From contig JAQTZB010000003.1 of assembly GCA_028688015.1 (NCBI GenBank), positions 186,001 through 250,000 of the forward strand: a stretch of DNA of 64,000 nt, given 5' to 3'. How positions within the stretch are numbered: position 1 is the first letter of the stretch; each line of letters opens with the position of its first letter. Below are positions 55,986 to 63,991 of the stretch, one piece after another. The stretch is from Elusimicrobiales bacterium. GTDB taxonomy: Bacteria > Elusimicrobiota > Elusimicrobia > Elusimicrobiales > UBA9959. Under the pieces are notes generated by a model, which saw only the letters and a program-made list of their open reading frames with translations, was not told the DNA's origin and did not search any database. Made by a program: the position numbers and the translations under genes.

Positions 55986-56637
55986 TTTTGGCCGGGACTT
56001 TTACCGGGGGCACCTCCGCCGGGGTCTCCACGGTTACCAGCAGCGGGGCGAAAGCGCCCGCTGACTCGCGGTAGGTCAGCAGCTGCAGGGCGGTGACCAG
56101 CAGCAGCGCCGACCAGGCGAAGTGCAGCGCCCGGCGGGGTTTGAAAATATCGGCGGTCTTGGCGGCCACGGCCAGCAGCAGCGTGGCGCCCATCGCGGAG
56201 TGCCAGACCAGCACCTGGCGCCAGGCTTCCTCGTTCACGCGCGAGGCCAGCATGAAGTAAAGCAGGCCGGCGAAAGCCAGCAGCCCCAGGAACAGGGCCT
56301 GCCAGCCGCCTCCCCGGCGGTCCAGCGAGGCCTGGGTCAGGCGGCTCATGCCGGCGGCGCTGAACAGGCACGCGAACGCGATGAAGAGGTAGAAGCCCCG
56401 GCGGAAGCTGAGCGCGGCGGAGAGCTGCGCCAGGCTCCACCCGCCGGGCAGCGCCAGCACGGCGCCGAACATGGCCACGCCCGACAGCGCCAGCGCGGCC
56501 GAGGCCGCCAGCACGAATTTGCGGCCCTTGTTGTCCAGCGCGTAGGCCTCGGCGGCCCCGAGCAGCAGCAGCGCGCCGCCCTGGATGGAATGGATCAGGT
56601 TGGAAGCCCTGGTGAAGTCAGCGTAATCTATGGTCAT
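55951..56637 (-). CDS. Polytopic membrane protein of unknown function
   Basis: This 228-residue protein has about six hydrophobic segments (IQGGALLLLGAAEAYAL, FVLAASAALALSGVAMFGAVLALPG, FYLFIAFACLFSAAG, ALFLGLLAFAGLLYFML, GATLLLAVAAKTADI, FAWSALLLVTALQLL) and a Pro/Lys-rich C-terminal tail. No family is recognised. The ATG at 56637 overlaps the upstream gene's stop by 4 nt; the frame is open further upstream but there it overlaps that gene. It lies in the operon leading into pyrC. Confidence 0.65.
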   Translation of the reverse strand: MTIDYADFTRASNLIHSIQGGALLLLGAAEAYALDNKGRKFVLAASAALALSGVAMFGAVLALPGGWSLAQLSAALSFRRGFYLFIAFACLFSAAGMSRLTQASLDRRGGGWQALFLGLLAFAGLLYFMLASRVNEEAWRQVLVWHSAMGATLLLAVAAKTADIFKPRRALHFAWSALLLVTALQLLTYRESAGAFAPLLVTVETPAEVPPVKVPAKNAPADKKRPAR

Positions 56638-57005
56638 TTTCTCCTGCCCCTTTTGGAACCGCCCCTGAGGTAAAAATACAGCCCGGCCAGCGCGCCGGCC
56701 ACGAAGACCAGCCAGGCCGGGCTGGACAAGTCCTGCCGCGCCGGAACCGCCGGAGCGGGAGCGGCGGCGGTAGAAACCTCCTGGGCCGCGGCAGCGGGCG
56801 CTTCCTTGGGCGCCGGGGCCTGCTTCAGCTCGGCCTTCTTTGCGGCGGCGACGGCGGCGGGCCTGGGCTCGGAGAGCGAGGCCGCGGCGAAAGGCGAAAG
56901 CCGTTTGGCGCCGGCCGAGCAGGCGTCGGCGCTCCTGGCGCAATCGTCGGCGGCCAGGGCCGCGCACGGCGACAGGAGGAGCAGGGTCAGCAGGAAGTTT
57001 TTCAT
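56634..57005 (-). CDS. Exported Ala/Pro-rich protein with C-terminal membrane anchor
   Basis: This 123-residue protein has a signal peptide (MKNFLLTLLLLSPCAALAAD), a linker rich in Ala, Pro and Lys (residues 40-90), and a C-terminal membrane helix followed by basic residues (PAWLVFVAGALAGLYFYLRGGSKRGRRK), a sorting-signal-like tripartite tail. The two cysteines after the signal peptide (DDCARSADAC) could form a disulfide. No family is recognised. It overlaps the nitroreductase gene by 4 nt. Confidence 0.55.
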   Translation of the reverse strand: MKNFLLTLLLLSPCAALAADDCARSADACSAGAKRLSPFAAASLSEPRPAAVAAAKKAELKQAPAPKEAPAAAAQEVSTAAAPAPAVPARQDLSSPAWLVFVAGALAGLYFYLRGGSKRGRRK

Positions 57006-57556
57006 GGCTTGTTATAGGAACAATAGTCTTCTTTGGTTTTGCGCGGGCGCGGGGCCGGACTTTCCGCAGGGTAGCCGACGGAGATGAGGACTTCCACCTT
57101 TTTGCCGCGGCCCAGCCCGAGGGCGCGGGCCGCGGCCTTAGCGTCGAACCAGCCCAGCCAGCAGGTGCCGAGCCCCTGCTCGGCGGCGGCCAGGACGAAA
57201 TGCTCGCCGGCGATGCCGATGTCCACCAGCCGGAAATTGGTGTCCTGCATCTGGTTGCCCAGCCAGGCCGTCAGCTTGCCGGTGTCGGAGACCACTGCGG
57301 CGATGACGGGCGCGGCCGCCGCGAATTTGCAGGCCGAGTAGACGCCTGTGAACACGGCTGCGCAGAACTTCTCTTTCACGGCGGGGTCGTCGAGCACGAT
57401 GAACCGGCACGGCTGGGCGTTGCAGGCCGAGGGCGCCAGCCTGGCGGCCTCGAGGCAGAGGTCCAGCTTCTCCCTCTCGACGGGGCCGGGCTTGTATTTG
57501 CGGACGCTGCGGCGGGCGGCCGCCAGCTCCAGGAAGCGCGAAACGGGCATAGCCAT
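57002..57556 (-). CDS. Nitroreductase family FMN oxidoreductase
   Basis: This 184-residue protein has ARRSVRKYKPGPVEREKLDLCLEAARLAPSACNAQPCRFIVL (FMN phosphate-binding Arg/Ser region), a central NFRLVDIGIAGEHFVLAAAEQGLGTCWLGWFD, and VEVLISVGYP at the end. It reduces nitro compounds, quinones or flavins with NAD(P)H; the physiological substrate is unknown. Starts at 57556 or the ATG at 57550 (AMP) are both possible. A -10-like TATTAT lies 5 nt upstream. Confidence 0.88.
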   Translation of the reverse strand: MAMPVSRFLELAAARRSVRKYKPGPVEREKLDLCLEAARLAPSACNAQPCRFIVLDDPAVKEKFCAAVFTGVYSACKFAAAAPVIAAVVSDTGKLTAWLGNQMQDTNFRLVDIGIAGEHFVLAAAEQGLGTCWLGWFDAKAAARALGLGRGKKVEVLISVGYPAESPAPRPRKTKEDYCSYNKP

Positions 57557-57560
57557 ATTT

Positions 57561-57566
57561 TATAAT
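57561..57566 (+). promoter_or_regulatory. -10 box for the PAS-domain gene
   Basis: A plus-strand TATAAT lies in the 35-bp divergent gap, giving a leader of about 20 nt with the TAGGAGAA ribosome-binding site before the ATG at 57592. Confidence 0.45.
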
Positions 57567-57591
57567 ATAGGGAACGGGATTTAGGAGAACT

Positions 57592-57930
57592 ATGGAAAAC
57601 TGGAAAGACGGAGTCAATTTCGCCATCACGGTCTGCGACGCCGAAGGGAAGATATTGGAGATGAACGCCAAGTCTTCCGCCACCTTCGCTAAAAGCGGCG
57701 GCGGCTCGCTGATAGGCAAAAGCCTGCTGGACTGCCACCCGGAGCCCTCCAGGTCCAAGGTAAAGAAAATGCTCGCCGAGCCCTATACCAACGCCTACAC
57801 TATAGAGAAGAGCGGCGTGAAGAAACTTATCTACCAGACCCCGTGGCTCAAGGACGGCAAGCCTGCCGGCCTGGTGGAACTGTCGCTGGAGCTCCCCGCC
57901 GAGCTGCCGCACTTCGTAAGGAAGGGCTGA
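57592..57930 (+). CDS. Stand-alone PAS-domain protein
   Basis: This 112-residue cytosolic protein consists of one PAS domain: FAITVCDAEGKILEMNAKSSATFAKSGGGSLIGKSLLDCHPEPSRSKVKKML, then YTIEKSGVKKLIYQTPWLKDGKPAGLVELSLEL. There is no output domain. A small-molecule or redox-sensing adaptor role is likely, but the ligand is not evident; the two cysteines (Cys15, Cys48) are the only obvious redox sites. It is followed by a short terminator. Confidence 0.8.
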   Translation: MENWKDGVNFAITVCDAEGKILEMNAKSSATFAKSGGGSLIGKSLLDCHPEPSRSKVKKMLAEPYTNAYTIEKSGVKKLIYQTPWLKDGKPAGLVELSLELPAELPHFVRKG

Positions 57931-57931
57931 C

Positions 57932-57957
57932 GCGGCGCTCCCCGGGCCGCTTTTTTT
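57932..57957 (+). terminator. Terminator after the PAS-domain gene
   Basis: GCGGC (57932-57936) and GCCGC (57946-57950) form a short stem followed by seven T residues. Confidence 0.65.
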
Positions 57958-57960
57958 GTT

Positions 57961-57966
57961 TATAAT
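57961..57966 (+). promoter_or_regulatory. -10 box for the FecR-domain gene
   Basis: TATAAT directly after the terminator would give a leader of about 55 nt before the ATG at 58029, which has a TGGAGGAAAAA ribosome-binding site. Confidence 0.4.
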
Positions 57967-58028
57967 GGTAGCGGGGGGTTCCCGAATTCAGGAAGCGAGG
58001 CCGGGCTGTTCCGGCCCTGGAGGAAAAA

Positions 58029-58787
58029 ATGAAGATCCCATTTATTCTGTTAGCCGCCCTCTTCGCTGCGGCGGGCCCCGCCACGGCGCAGGACGCCAAG
58101 CCGGAAACTAAAGGCCGGCTGGGCTGCATCTACGCCGCGGCCGGCAAGGTGGAGCTCCGCCAGGCGGGCAAGACCGACTGGCTGCTCTCCCCGAAGGGCC
58201 GGGCCATAGCGCAGGGCGACGCCATCAGGACCGCGGGCGGAGCCTGGTGCGAGATCCTCCTGAAAGAAGGCTCCTTCATCAAACTGGAAGAGAACTCCGA
58301 AATGACGGCCGAAACGCTGGTTGCCGCCGCGGAAAGACGTGAATTCTCCTTCTCCTTCCTGAAGGGCAAGGCCCTCTGGATGGCCATGAAGCTGGGCAAT
58401 AAAATAAACTCCGCCTTCTCGGTACGCACGCCCTCGGCCGTCTGCGCAGTGCGCGGCACCGCGTTCTCCCTGCTGGTCTCAACTTCGGGCGAGACCGCGG
58501 TGGGCCTTTTCGAAGGCGCGGTGGCCCTCACCGGCGACGCCGGGGAAAAGACGCTGCTGCCCGGCCAGGAAGCCGCTGCGGGGATAGGCAAACTGGAAAC
58601 CAAAGACCGGCTCTCCGGACTGATGCTCGCGGAGGAACGCCGCTACCGGCGCATAAAGAAGCGCGTGGAAGACCTGCGCGCCAGGCTGGCGGCGCGCGAG
58701 GATTTTATCGACGATTTCGTGAACCGCCGGCAGAAGGCCGTGGCCGACCTGGAAAAACGCCAGCAGGAAAAGCTTAAAAAGCGCTGA
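58029..58787 (+). CDS. Exported FecR-domain protein
   Basis: This 252-residue protein has a signal peptide (MKIPFILLAALFAAAGPATAQ) and a FecR-type beta domain: GCIYAAAGKVELRQAGKTDWLLSPKGRAIAQGDAIRTAGGAWCEILLKEGSFIKLEENSEM, then VRTPSAVCAVRGTAFSLLV, the family signature. The last ~60 residues are a charged coiled coil (ERRYRRIKKRVEDLRARLAARED). Such free FecR-domain proteins are not tied to sigma factors; the function is unknown. Confidence 0.8.
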   Translation: MKIPFILLAALFAAAGPATAQDAKPETKGRLGCIYAAAGKVELRQAGKTDWLLSPKGRAIAQGDAIRTAGGAWCEILLKEGSFIKLEENSEMTAETLVAAAERREFSFSFLKGKALWMAMKLGNKINSAFSVRTPSAVCAVRGTAFSLLVSTSGETAVGLFEGAVALTGDAGEKTLLPGQEAAAGIGKLETKDRLSGLMLAEERRYRRIKKRVEDLRARLAAREDFIDDFVNRRQKAVADLEKRQQEKLKKR

Positions 58788-58799
58788 GCCCGCCGCGGG

Positions 58800-60563
58800 T
58801 CAAAGCGCGCCGGAGCGCTGGAACCGGCGGGCGATGTCGCCGCCGGAGAGGAAGAACAGCGTGGGGCGCCCGTGCGGGCAGTGGTAGCTGTCCTTGGTCC
58901 TCTTCAGGTCATCCATCAGCCGCAGGGCCTCCTGCGGCTTCACAAAATCATGCGCCTTGATGGACTTCTTGCAGGCCATCGTGGCTATGATGTTGCGCTT
59001 AAGATCCTCGGCGGCCGCCTCCGGCTCGCCCAGCACCTCGGATAAATAGCCCAGGAACTCGGAAAAAGCGGCCTGCGTGAAGTAGAACAGCGCCGGGGCC
59101 GCCCGCAGCAGCGCGGTCCCCGGGCCGCGCTGGTCTATCTCGAACCCGGCCGACTTCATCCAGTCGCGCCACTTTAAAACGGTCTCCATCTGCGAGCGCG
59201 GCAGCTCCGCCTCGAGCGGCACCAGCAGCGGCTGCACCTTCACCGCGCCTTTGGAGAACTCGTCCAGATATTTCTCGAACAGCACCCGCTCCTGCGCGGC
59301 GTGCTGGTCCACCACCAGCAGCCCGTCGCCTGACTCGAAGAGCAGATAGCTCTTGGCGAGCTGGCCGATGTACGAGAGGTCCTTGCCGCGCCAGTCCGGG
59401 TGGGCCTGCGGGGTGAGCGGCTCCGGCTGGAGCCCGGGGCCGAACAGGCTGCCGGTCTCGGCGGCCGGGGCCGGCGGGGCGGCGCCCTCGCGGTAGGCCG
59501 GCACGTCCGGGGCCGAGAACTGCTTGCCCGCCTCCGGGGCCGTCATGGCCACGGCGGCGGTCTGCTTGGAGAGCAGCTCTTCGTAAATGGTGTTGGAAAT
59601 GGTCTTAAAGATCTCGTTCTCGGAGGAGAACTTCACGTCCCGCTTCTGCGGGTGGATATTGCAGTCGAAGGCGCCCGGGTCCAGCTCCAGGAACAGCGCG
59701 CAGGCCGGGTGGCGGCCCGTCAGCATGTGGCCGTAGCCGCGGTACAGCGCCTGCCGCAGCAGCGCCGAACCGACGGGGCGGCGGTTGACGAAATAGTGCT
59801 GGTTGGCGCGCGTGGCGGCCAGGGCGTCGGGCCGAGAGAAGAGGCCGTAGACCGCCATGCCGGGCGTCTTGCCTTCTATGCGGGCCAGCCCGCCGTAAAC
59901 GCTTTTGCCGAAAATAGCGGCCGCGCGGTTCTTGAGGTTCTCCCAGAGGCCGCCGGGCAGGGCCGGGAGGCTGAATATTTCCGCGCCGTCGATGACCAGC
60001 CTGAACGAGACGCCGAGGTTGGCCAGCGCGGCCTCCTCCACGGTCTTTATCAGGTGGGCGCGCTCGGCGTTGTCGCTCTTCATGAACTTGGCGCGGGCGG
60101 GCGTGTTGAAGAACAGGTCGGCGGCCTCGATGGTGGTGCCCTTCACAGGCGGCGCGGGCAGCTCGGCTATCACGCGGCCGCCCTCGCCCTCGAGCGTGTA
60201 GCCGGAGTCCGCCCCAGCCTTGAAAGAGGTCAGTTTCAGCCGGGAGACGGCGAAGACGGAATACAGCGCCTCGCCGCGGAAGCCGAAGGTGGCGAGCGAA
60301 TAGATATCCTCAAAAACATTGAGCTTGCTGGTGGCGTGCCGCCCCAGCGCCAGCCGCAGGTCCTCGCGGGCCATGCCGCGGCCGTCGTCGTGCACGCGGA
60401 TCAGCCCGCGGCCGGCCTTCTTTATCTCTATCTCTATCTTGGAGGCGCCTGCGTCCAGCGAGTTCTCTATGAGCTCTTTGAGCACGGAGGCCGGGCGCTC
60501 GATGACTTCGCCCGCCGCTATCTTGGAGACGACTTCTTCAGGAAGGACTTTTATTTCCGGCAT
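58800..60563 (-). CDS. mutL: DNA mismatch repair protein MutL
   Basis: This 587-residue GHKL ATPase has the ATP-binding motifs IENSLDAG (Glu33), DDGRGM, GRHATSKL and TFGFRGEAL in the N-terminal domain. The C-terminal domain has the endonuclease motif DQHAAQERVLFE (about residue 418), ACKKSIKAHD and HCPHGRPTLFFL, so it is a nicking-type MutL as found in bacteria without MutH. The ATG at 60563 lies 6 nt after TAAAAT on the minus strand, suggesting a leaderless mRNA. Confidence 0.95.
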   Translation of the reverse strand: MPEIKVLPEEVVSKIAAGEVIERPASVLKELIENSLDAGASKIEIEIKKAGRGLIRVHDDGRGMAREDLRLALGRHATSKLNVFEDIYSLATFGFRGEALYSVFAVSRLKLTSFKAGADSGYTLEGEGGRVIAELPAPPVKGTTIEAADLFFNTPARAKFMKSDNAERAHLIKTVEEAALANLGVSFRLVIDGAEIFSLPALPGGLWENLKNRAAAIFGKSVYGGLARIEGKTPGMAVYGLFSRPDALAATRANQHYFVNRRPVGSALLRQALYRGYGHMLTGRHPACALFLELDPGAFDCNIHPQKRDVKFSSENEIFKTISNTIYEELLSKQTAAVAMTAPEAGKQFSAPDVPAYREGAAPPAPAAETGSLFGPGLQPEPLTPQAHPDWRGKDLSYIGQLAKSYLLFESGDGLLVVDQHAAQERVLFEKYLDEFSKGAVKVQPLLVPLEAELPRSQMETVLKWRDWMKSAGFEIDQRGPGTALLRAAPALFYFTQAAFSEFLGYLSEVLGEPEAAAEDLKRNIIATMACKKSIKAHDFVKPQEALRLMDDLKRTKDSYHCPHGRPTLFFLSGGDIARRFQRSGAL

Positions 60564-60569
60564 AAAGTG

Positions 60570-60575
60570 ATTTTA
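60570..60575 (-). promoter_or_regulatory. -10-like TAAAAT 6 nt before the mutL start
   Basis: Minus-strand TAAAAT is followed by six bases and the ATG at 60563, with no Shine-Dalgarno sequence between. Confidence 0.4.
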
Positions 60576-60582
60576 CAATACT

Positions 60583-61317
60583 TCAGTAGAACGTTTTAAA
60601 GAGGATGGCCAGGAAATTTACAGCGGCGTGCATCATGATATTGACCGGCAGGCGGCGCTCCCGCTCGTAGACCCAGCACATGTAGATCCCCACGGGCAGC
60701 GTGACGGGCGCTGCGCCGCCGTGGAACAGGGCGAAAAGCAGGCCGGCCCAGAACGCGCTGAACCAGAAGCTCTTGCGGGCGCGCAGCGAGGCGAAGACGA
60801 TGCGCCGGAAGAACACTTCTTCGACTACCGGCGCCACGGCGCAGGCGCTTACCAGCAGCAGGAAAAACCGGAAACCGGAAGCCGACATGGCTTTGGCGCT
60901 CTGCTCCTGCGCGTCGCTAGAGGCCGAGACGTTCTTCATCAGCGCCGCGAAAGAATCGCCCCAAATGTAATAGGCGGCAGCCAGCACCAGCCCCATGGCA
61001 AGCAGGATGCCGGCATAACCGGCCGTGTATTTCGCGGCTTTTTTCAGGTCGGAGGCCGCGCGGGCCTGCCAGTCGGCCCAGGCCCGGCGCCAGGCGACGC
61101 CGAGACCGGACAGCAGGTACCAGGAAACGCCGCCGGCCAGCAGGAAACCCGGGACAGAGGATTCGTAGGAATCGAATTGCACGCCCAGCAGCTTTCCAAG
61201 GTAGCCCATCCCCAGAAAACCCAGCACCTCGACCAGCAGGACCAGCCCGGCGTAAAGCCAGAGCAGGTCGAGCCTGCCGCAGGTTTTTATTCCCTCAAAT
61301 GGGTTGCGTTCTTCCAT
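60583..61317 (-). CDS. CPBP-family intramembrane metalloprotease
   Basis: This 244-residue membrane protein has about seven helices and the ABI/CPBP motifs: VVEEVFFRRIVF (EExxxR) near residue 166, FALFHGG (first His) near residue 196, and HAAVNFLAI (HxxxN) near the C-terminus. This is an Abi/Rce1-type intramembrane glutamic/metal protease. Its target is unknown. It lies 20 nt before mutL on the same strand and follows a terminator. Confidence 0.82.
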   Translation of the reverse strand: MEERNPFEGIKTCGRLDLLWLYAGLVLLVEVLGFLGMGYLGKLLGVQFDSYESSVPGFLLAGGVSWYLLSGLGVAWRRAWADWQARAASDLKKAAKYTAGYAGILLAMGLVLAAAYYIWGDSFAALMKNVSASSDAQEQSAKAMSASGFRFFLLLVSACAVAPVVEEVFFRRIVFASLRARKSFWFSAFWAGLLFALFHGGAAPVTLPVGIYMCWVYERERRLPVNIMMHAAVNFLAILFKTFY

Positions 61318-61347
61318 AAAAAGAGCCCGGGCGCTGCTCCCGGGCTC
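61318..61347 (-). terminator. Rho-independent terminator after the five-repeat protein gene
   Basis: On the minus strand GAGCCCGGG and CCCGGGCTC form a 9-bp stem followed by a T-run. It ends directly against the CPBP start codon. Confidence 0.85.
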
Positions 61348-61364
61348 AGGCTGCCGCGCGGCGG

Positions 61365-62534
61365 TCAGTACTGGGGCGGCGGCGGGTAAACCGGGCCCTG
61401 GACGCCGGCCTTGGCTATGTAATCTATCGCGTAGGTGTAAGAACCCAGGGAACCGCTAAGCGCGGAACCCACCACCGGCAGGCCGCCGGCGTTGAACGCG
61501 GCGATCTTTTCGGCCAGGGCCTGCTTGGCCTCGCTGTCGAAAGTGTAGGTCTCTGGGGCCTGATAGGTCTCTATGGCCGCGGAAGGGATCACGCCGCCCT
61601 GCTGGTAGATATTGCCCACCAGGTAATCCACGCTGTAGGAATAGTCGCGGCCCTCGGGGCGGAGCACGGCCGACAGCGGCGGCACGCCGGCGGCCGCGAA
61701 TTTAGGGAGCGCGGTTTTAGAAGCGGCCAGCGCCTCCTTGTCGAAGGTGAAGGTCTCGCGGGCGTCGTAGCGGGCCACCGAATACTGGGGGCGCGGCGCT
61801 GCCTTGCCGGTCTTTACCACGTACTCCACCTGTACCGCGTAGTCGCGGCCGCTCGGGACGGCTTTGCCGCGTATGGCCGGCACGCCGGCCTGCCTGAAGA
61901 GCGCGAGGTACGAGGGGACGGCCTTTTCGGCCTCGCTCTCGAAGGTGAACTTGCCGCCGGTATAGGTCAGGAACTTCACATCGTATTCCTGCGCGGGGCG
62001 CAGCAGGTTCTTAACCAGGTAATCCACGGCGAAGGCATTGTCGTTGCCTGCCTCATAGAGGTAGGAGCCCAGCACGGGCAGCTTGGCGGCGCGGAAATTG
62101 GCGGTGCAGGCTTTCATGGCGTCCTCGGCCTCGCGCTCCAGCCAGTAGGAGGCGCCGTTCTTATAGGTTTCCAGCAGCACGGAGGGGGGCAGCGCGGCAT
62201 TGCCCTTCACGGTGGGCAGGTAGTCTATGATGAAGGAATAGTCGTTGCCGAGCTCCACCACGCGGCCGCCCAGCGTGGTAACGCCGGCGGCTTTCAGCGC
62301 GTTGATGCGCGCGTTCATGGCGGGCGCGACTTCGCTCTCGAAGGTAAATTCTTCGTCCGTAGTGTAATTGGCTATCGTCACCCCGGGAGGGGTTACCGGC
62401 GCGGGCCTGGAAGGCGCGGCCACCTCTGTTTTCGGGATATCTCCGGCGCCGACACCAGCCAGCTCGGCCGCCGGCAGCAAGCCGGGCAGGAGCAGGAACG
62501 CCGCCGCAAGGAATGACTGTTTTTTCATGTTCAT
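61365..62534 (-). CDS. Exported protein with five ~65-residue repeats
   Basis: This 389-residue protein has a signal peptide (MNMKKQSFLAAAFLLLPGLLPAA) and five tandem repeats covering about residues 55-380. Each has the pattern Y-x-x-x-E-x-F-T-F-E/D-S/K-E-A-x-x-A followed by a helix, A-A-G-V/L-P-x-L/V-x-G, and G-x-D-Y-S/A-x-x-V-D-Y-L/I. I recognise no family. It lies 13 nt downstream of a clostripain-like protease gene and is probably cotranscribed with it. The repeats may be carbohydrate- or peptide-binding modules; no function is shown by the sequence. Confidence 0.65.
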   Translation of the reverse strand: MNMKKQSFLAAAFLLLPGLLPAAELAGVGAGDIPKTEVAAPSRPAPVTPPGVTIANYTTDEEFTFESEVAPAMNARINALKAAGVTTLGGRVVELGNDYSFIIDYLPTVKGNAALPPSVLLETYKNGASYWLEREAEDAMKACTANFRAAKLPVLGSYLYEAGNDNAFAVDYLVKNLLRPAQEYDVKFLTYTGGKFTFESEAEKAVPSYLALFRQAGVPAIRGKAVPSGRDYAVQVEYVVKTGKAAPRPQYSVARYDARETFTFDKEALAASKTALPKFAAAGVPPLSAVLRPEGRDYSYSVDYLVGNIYQQGGVIPSAAIETYQAPETYTFDSEAKQALAEKIAAFNAGGLPVVGSALSGSLGSYTYAIDYIAKAGVQGPVYPPPPQY

Positions 62535-62547
62535 CTCCGTAAAGGTC

Positions 62548-63978
62548 CTAGTTGCGCTTGTTTATCCAGTTCACGAACGCGCCCCAGCGCGTCTCGCGGG
62601 CGAAGGGCAGGTCGCCGTACTTCGTTTCCACGTTGCTCTCGAAATCATCGAGGGTGCCCGTGCCGAAGAAATGCCCGCCCGGCGGCACGTAGACGGCCAG
62701 GCCGCGGGCCCTGGCGAACTCATATTGTATATGGGAAGTCCCGTAATTGGAATGACTGTAGACAAGCTCTTTCTCGATGTAGTCCATCAGGTCCAGGCCG
62801 CGCTGGCGGGCGAGGAGCCGCTCCGGGGTGTCCTGCGGGGTGTTTTCCGTCACCAGCCTGACGAAGTCGTAGAGGTCTCCGGACTGCGAGAAGTAGTTGG
62901 CGATAGCCGGGATAGTGGACTGGGTAATGCCGAACATGTCGTAGCGCACCACGCGCTTGCGGGCCGCGGTCACGGCTTTCTCGTCCCTGAGCGCCAGCTG
63001 CGAATCGGCCCAGAGGTCGAGCTTGCCGGCGAAGCCCGGCAGTTTGCCCGTCAGTATCACCGAGGAATGCGCTCCCTTGTAGCCCTTGGCCCTGGCGCGG
63101 GCCAGGTAGCCTTCAGAAAGCTCGCGGCCGATCTCGGCCGCGGAGGCGCCGGGGTTGGCGTTCATGGATTTCAGCATGGCGTTGAGGTCGTAGCTGACGG
63201 CCCACATCAGTTCGCCGGAGCCCACCACCACGTCGGTATAATCCTTCACCTGCCAGGTCACCTCGGCCATCTGCATGATGCAGGAAAGCATGACGAAGGC
63301 GTCCACCTTGCCGGTCTGCTCCATCAGCAGGCGCATCTCCGGCAGCGTGACGTAGTTCTGGGTATCGGTATCCATCAGCGTGCCCTTGTCGTGCTTCTTC
63401 TTCATGTCGAAGATGCCGTTGCCGTGGCCGAAGACCAGGAACAGGTAGCGTTTCGCCGGGTAATTGGCCTTGGCCCAGCGGGTGAAGTCGGCCGCGCGGC
63501 GCCAGTCGCCGGTGTCGGCGGAGGCCTCGCGCTTTACCGTGTAGGGCTCGAAAGCGCCGAGGAAGGATTCCTTGAGCTGTTTGGAGGATTCGTTGAACCC
63601 GGAGGCCAGCGTCTGGTCCAGCTGCTGCTGGCTCCAGGGGGCGCCGAGCGCCATCCTGACCGTGGGAGTGGAGACGGTCCCGTCCGCGCCCTCCACGGGG
63701 AAGGAGGTTTCCAGCACTACGTTCACCTTGTCGGTGCTGCCGACCTGCACCAGGTCTATGAGCTGGTCGGCCATGAAATACTTGAGGACGTCCTTGGTGG
63801 TGGCGTAGACCATGACGGTCCATTCTTTCTGCGCGGCCGCTGGCGGGGCCGCCGGGACGGGCGCTTCCGCGGCGGGCACTTCGCCGGCCCGGATCGAGTC
63901 CAGGTTGAAAGGGGCGGCCAAAGACGGCAGGCTGAAAGACAGCAGAGTGAAGGCGGCGATCAACAGGCGTTTGGTCAT
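62548..63978 (-). CDS. Clostripain (C11) family cysteine protease, second paralogue, exported
   Basis: This 476-residue protein has a signal peptide (MTKRLLIAAFTLLSFSLPSLAA), a Pro/Ala linker and a clostripain-type domain beginning KEWTVMVYATTKDVL. Catalytic residues are His185 (LVFGHGNGIF) and Cys233 (VMLSCIMQMAEVTWQV). It aligns along its length with the protease at 18659-19957, but the residue before the catalytic pair is Ser rather than Asp-Ala. The ATG at 63978 has a TATAAT 7 nt upstream. The five-repeat protein follows in the same operon. Confidence 0.85.
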   Translation of the reverse strand: MTKRLLIAAFTLLSFSLPSLAAPFNLDSIRAGEVPAAEAPVPAAPPAAAQKEWTVMVYATTKDVLKYFMADQLIDLVQVGSTDKVNVVLETSFPVEGADGTVSTPTVRMALGAPWSQQQLDQTLASGFNESSKQLKESFLGAFEPYTVKREASADTGDWRRAADFTRWAKANYPAKRYLFLVFGHGNGIFDMKKKHDKGTLMDTDTQNYVTLPEMRLLMEQTGKVDAFVMLSCIMQMAEVTWQVKDYTDVVVGSGELMWAVSYDLNAMLKSMNANPGASAAEIGRELSEGYLARARAKGYKGAHSSVILTGKLPGFAGKLDLWADSQLALRDEKAVTAARKRVVRYDMFGITQSTIPAIANYFSQSGDLYDFVRLVTENTPQDTPERLLARQRGLDLMDYIEKELVYSHSNYGTSHIQYEFARARGLAVYVPPGGHFFGTGTLDDFESNVETKYGDLPFARETRWGAFVNWINKRN

Positions 63979-63985
63979 TAATTTA

Positions 63986-63991
63986 ATTATA
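63986..63991 (-). promoter_or_regulatory. -10 box (TATAAT) 7 nt before the second clostripain-like gene
   Basis: Minus-strand TATAAT is followed by seven bases and the ATG at 63978, suggesting a leaderless transcript. The window ends 9 bases further upstream, so any -35 element is out of view. Confidence 0.5.
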
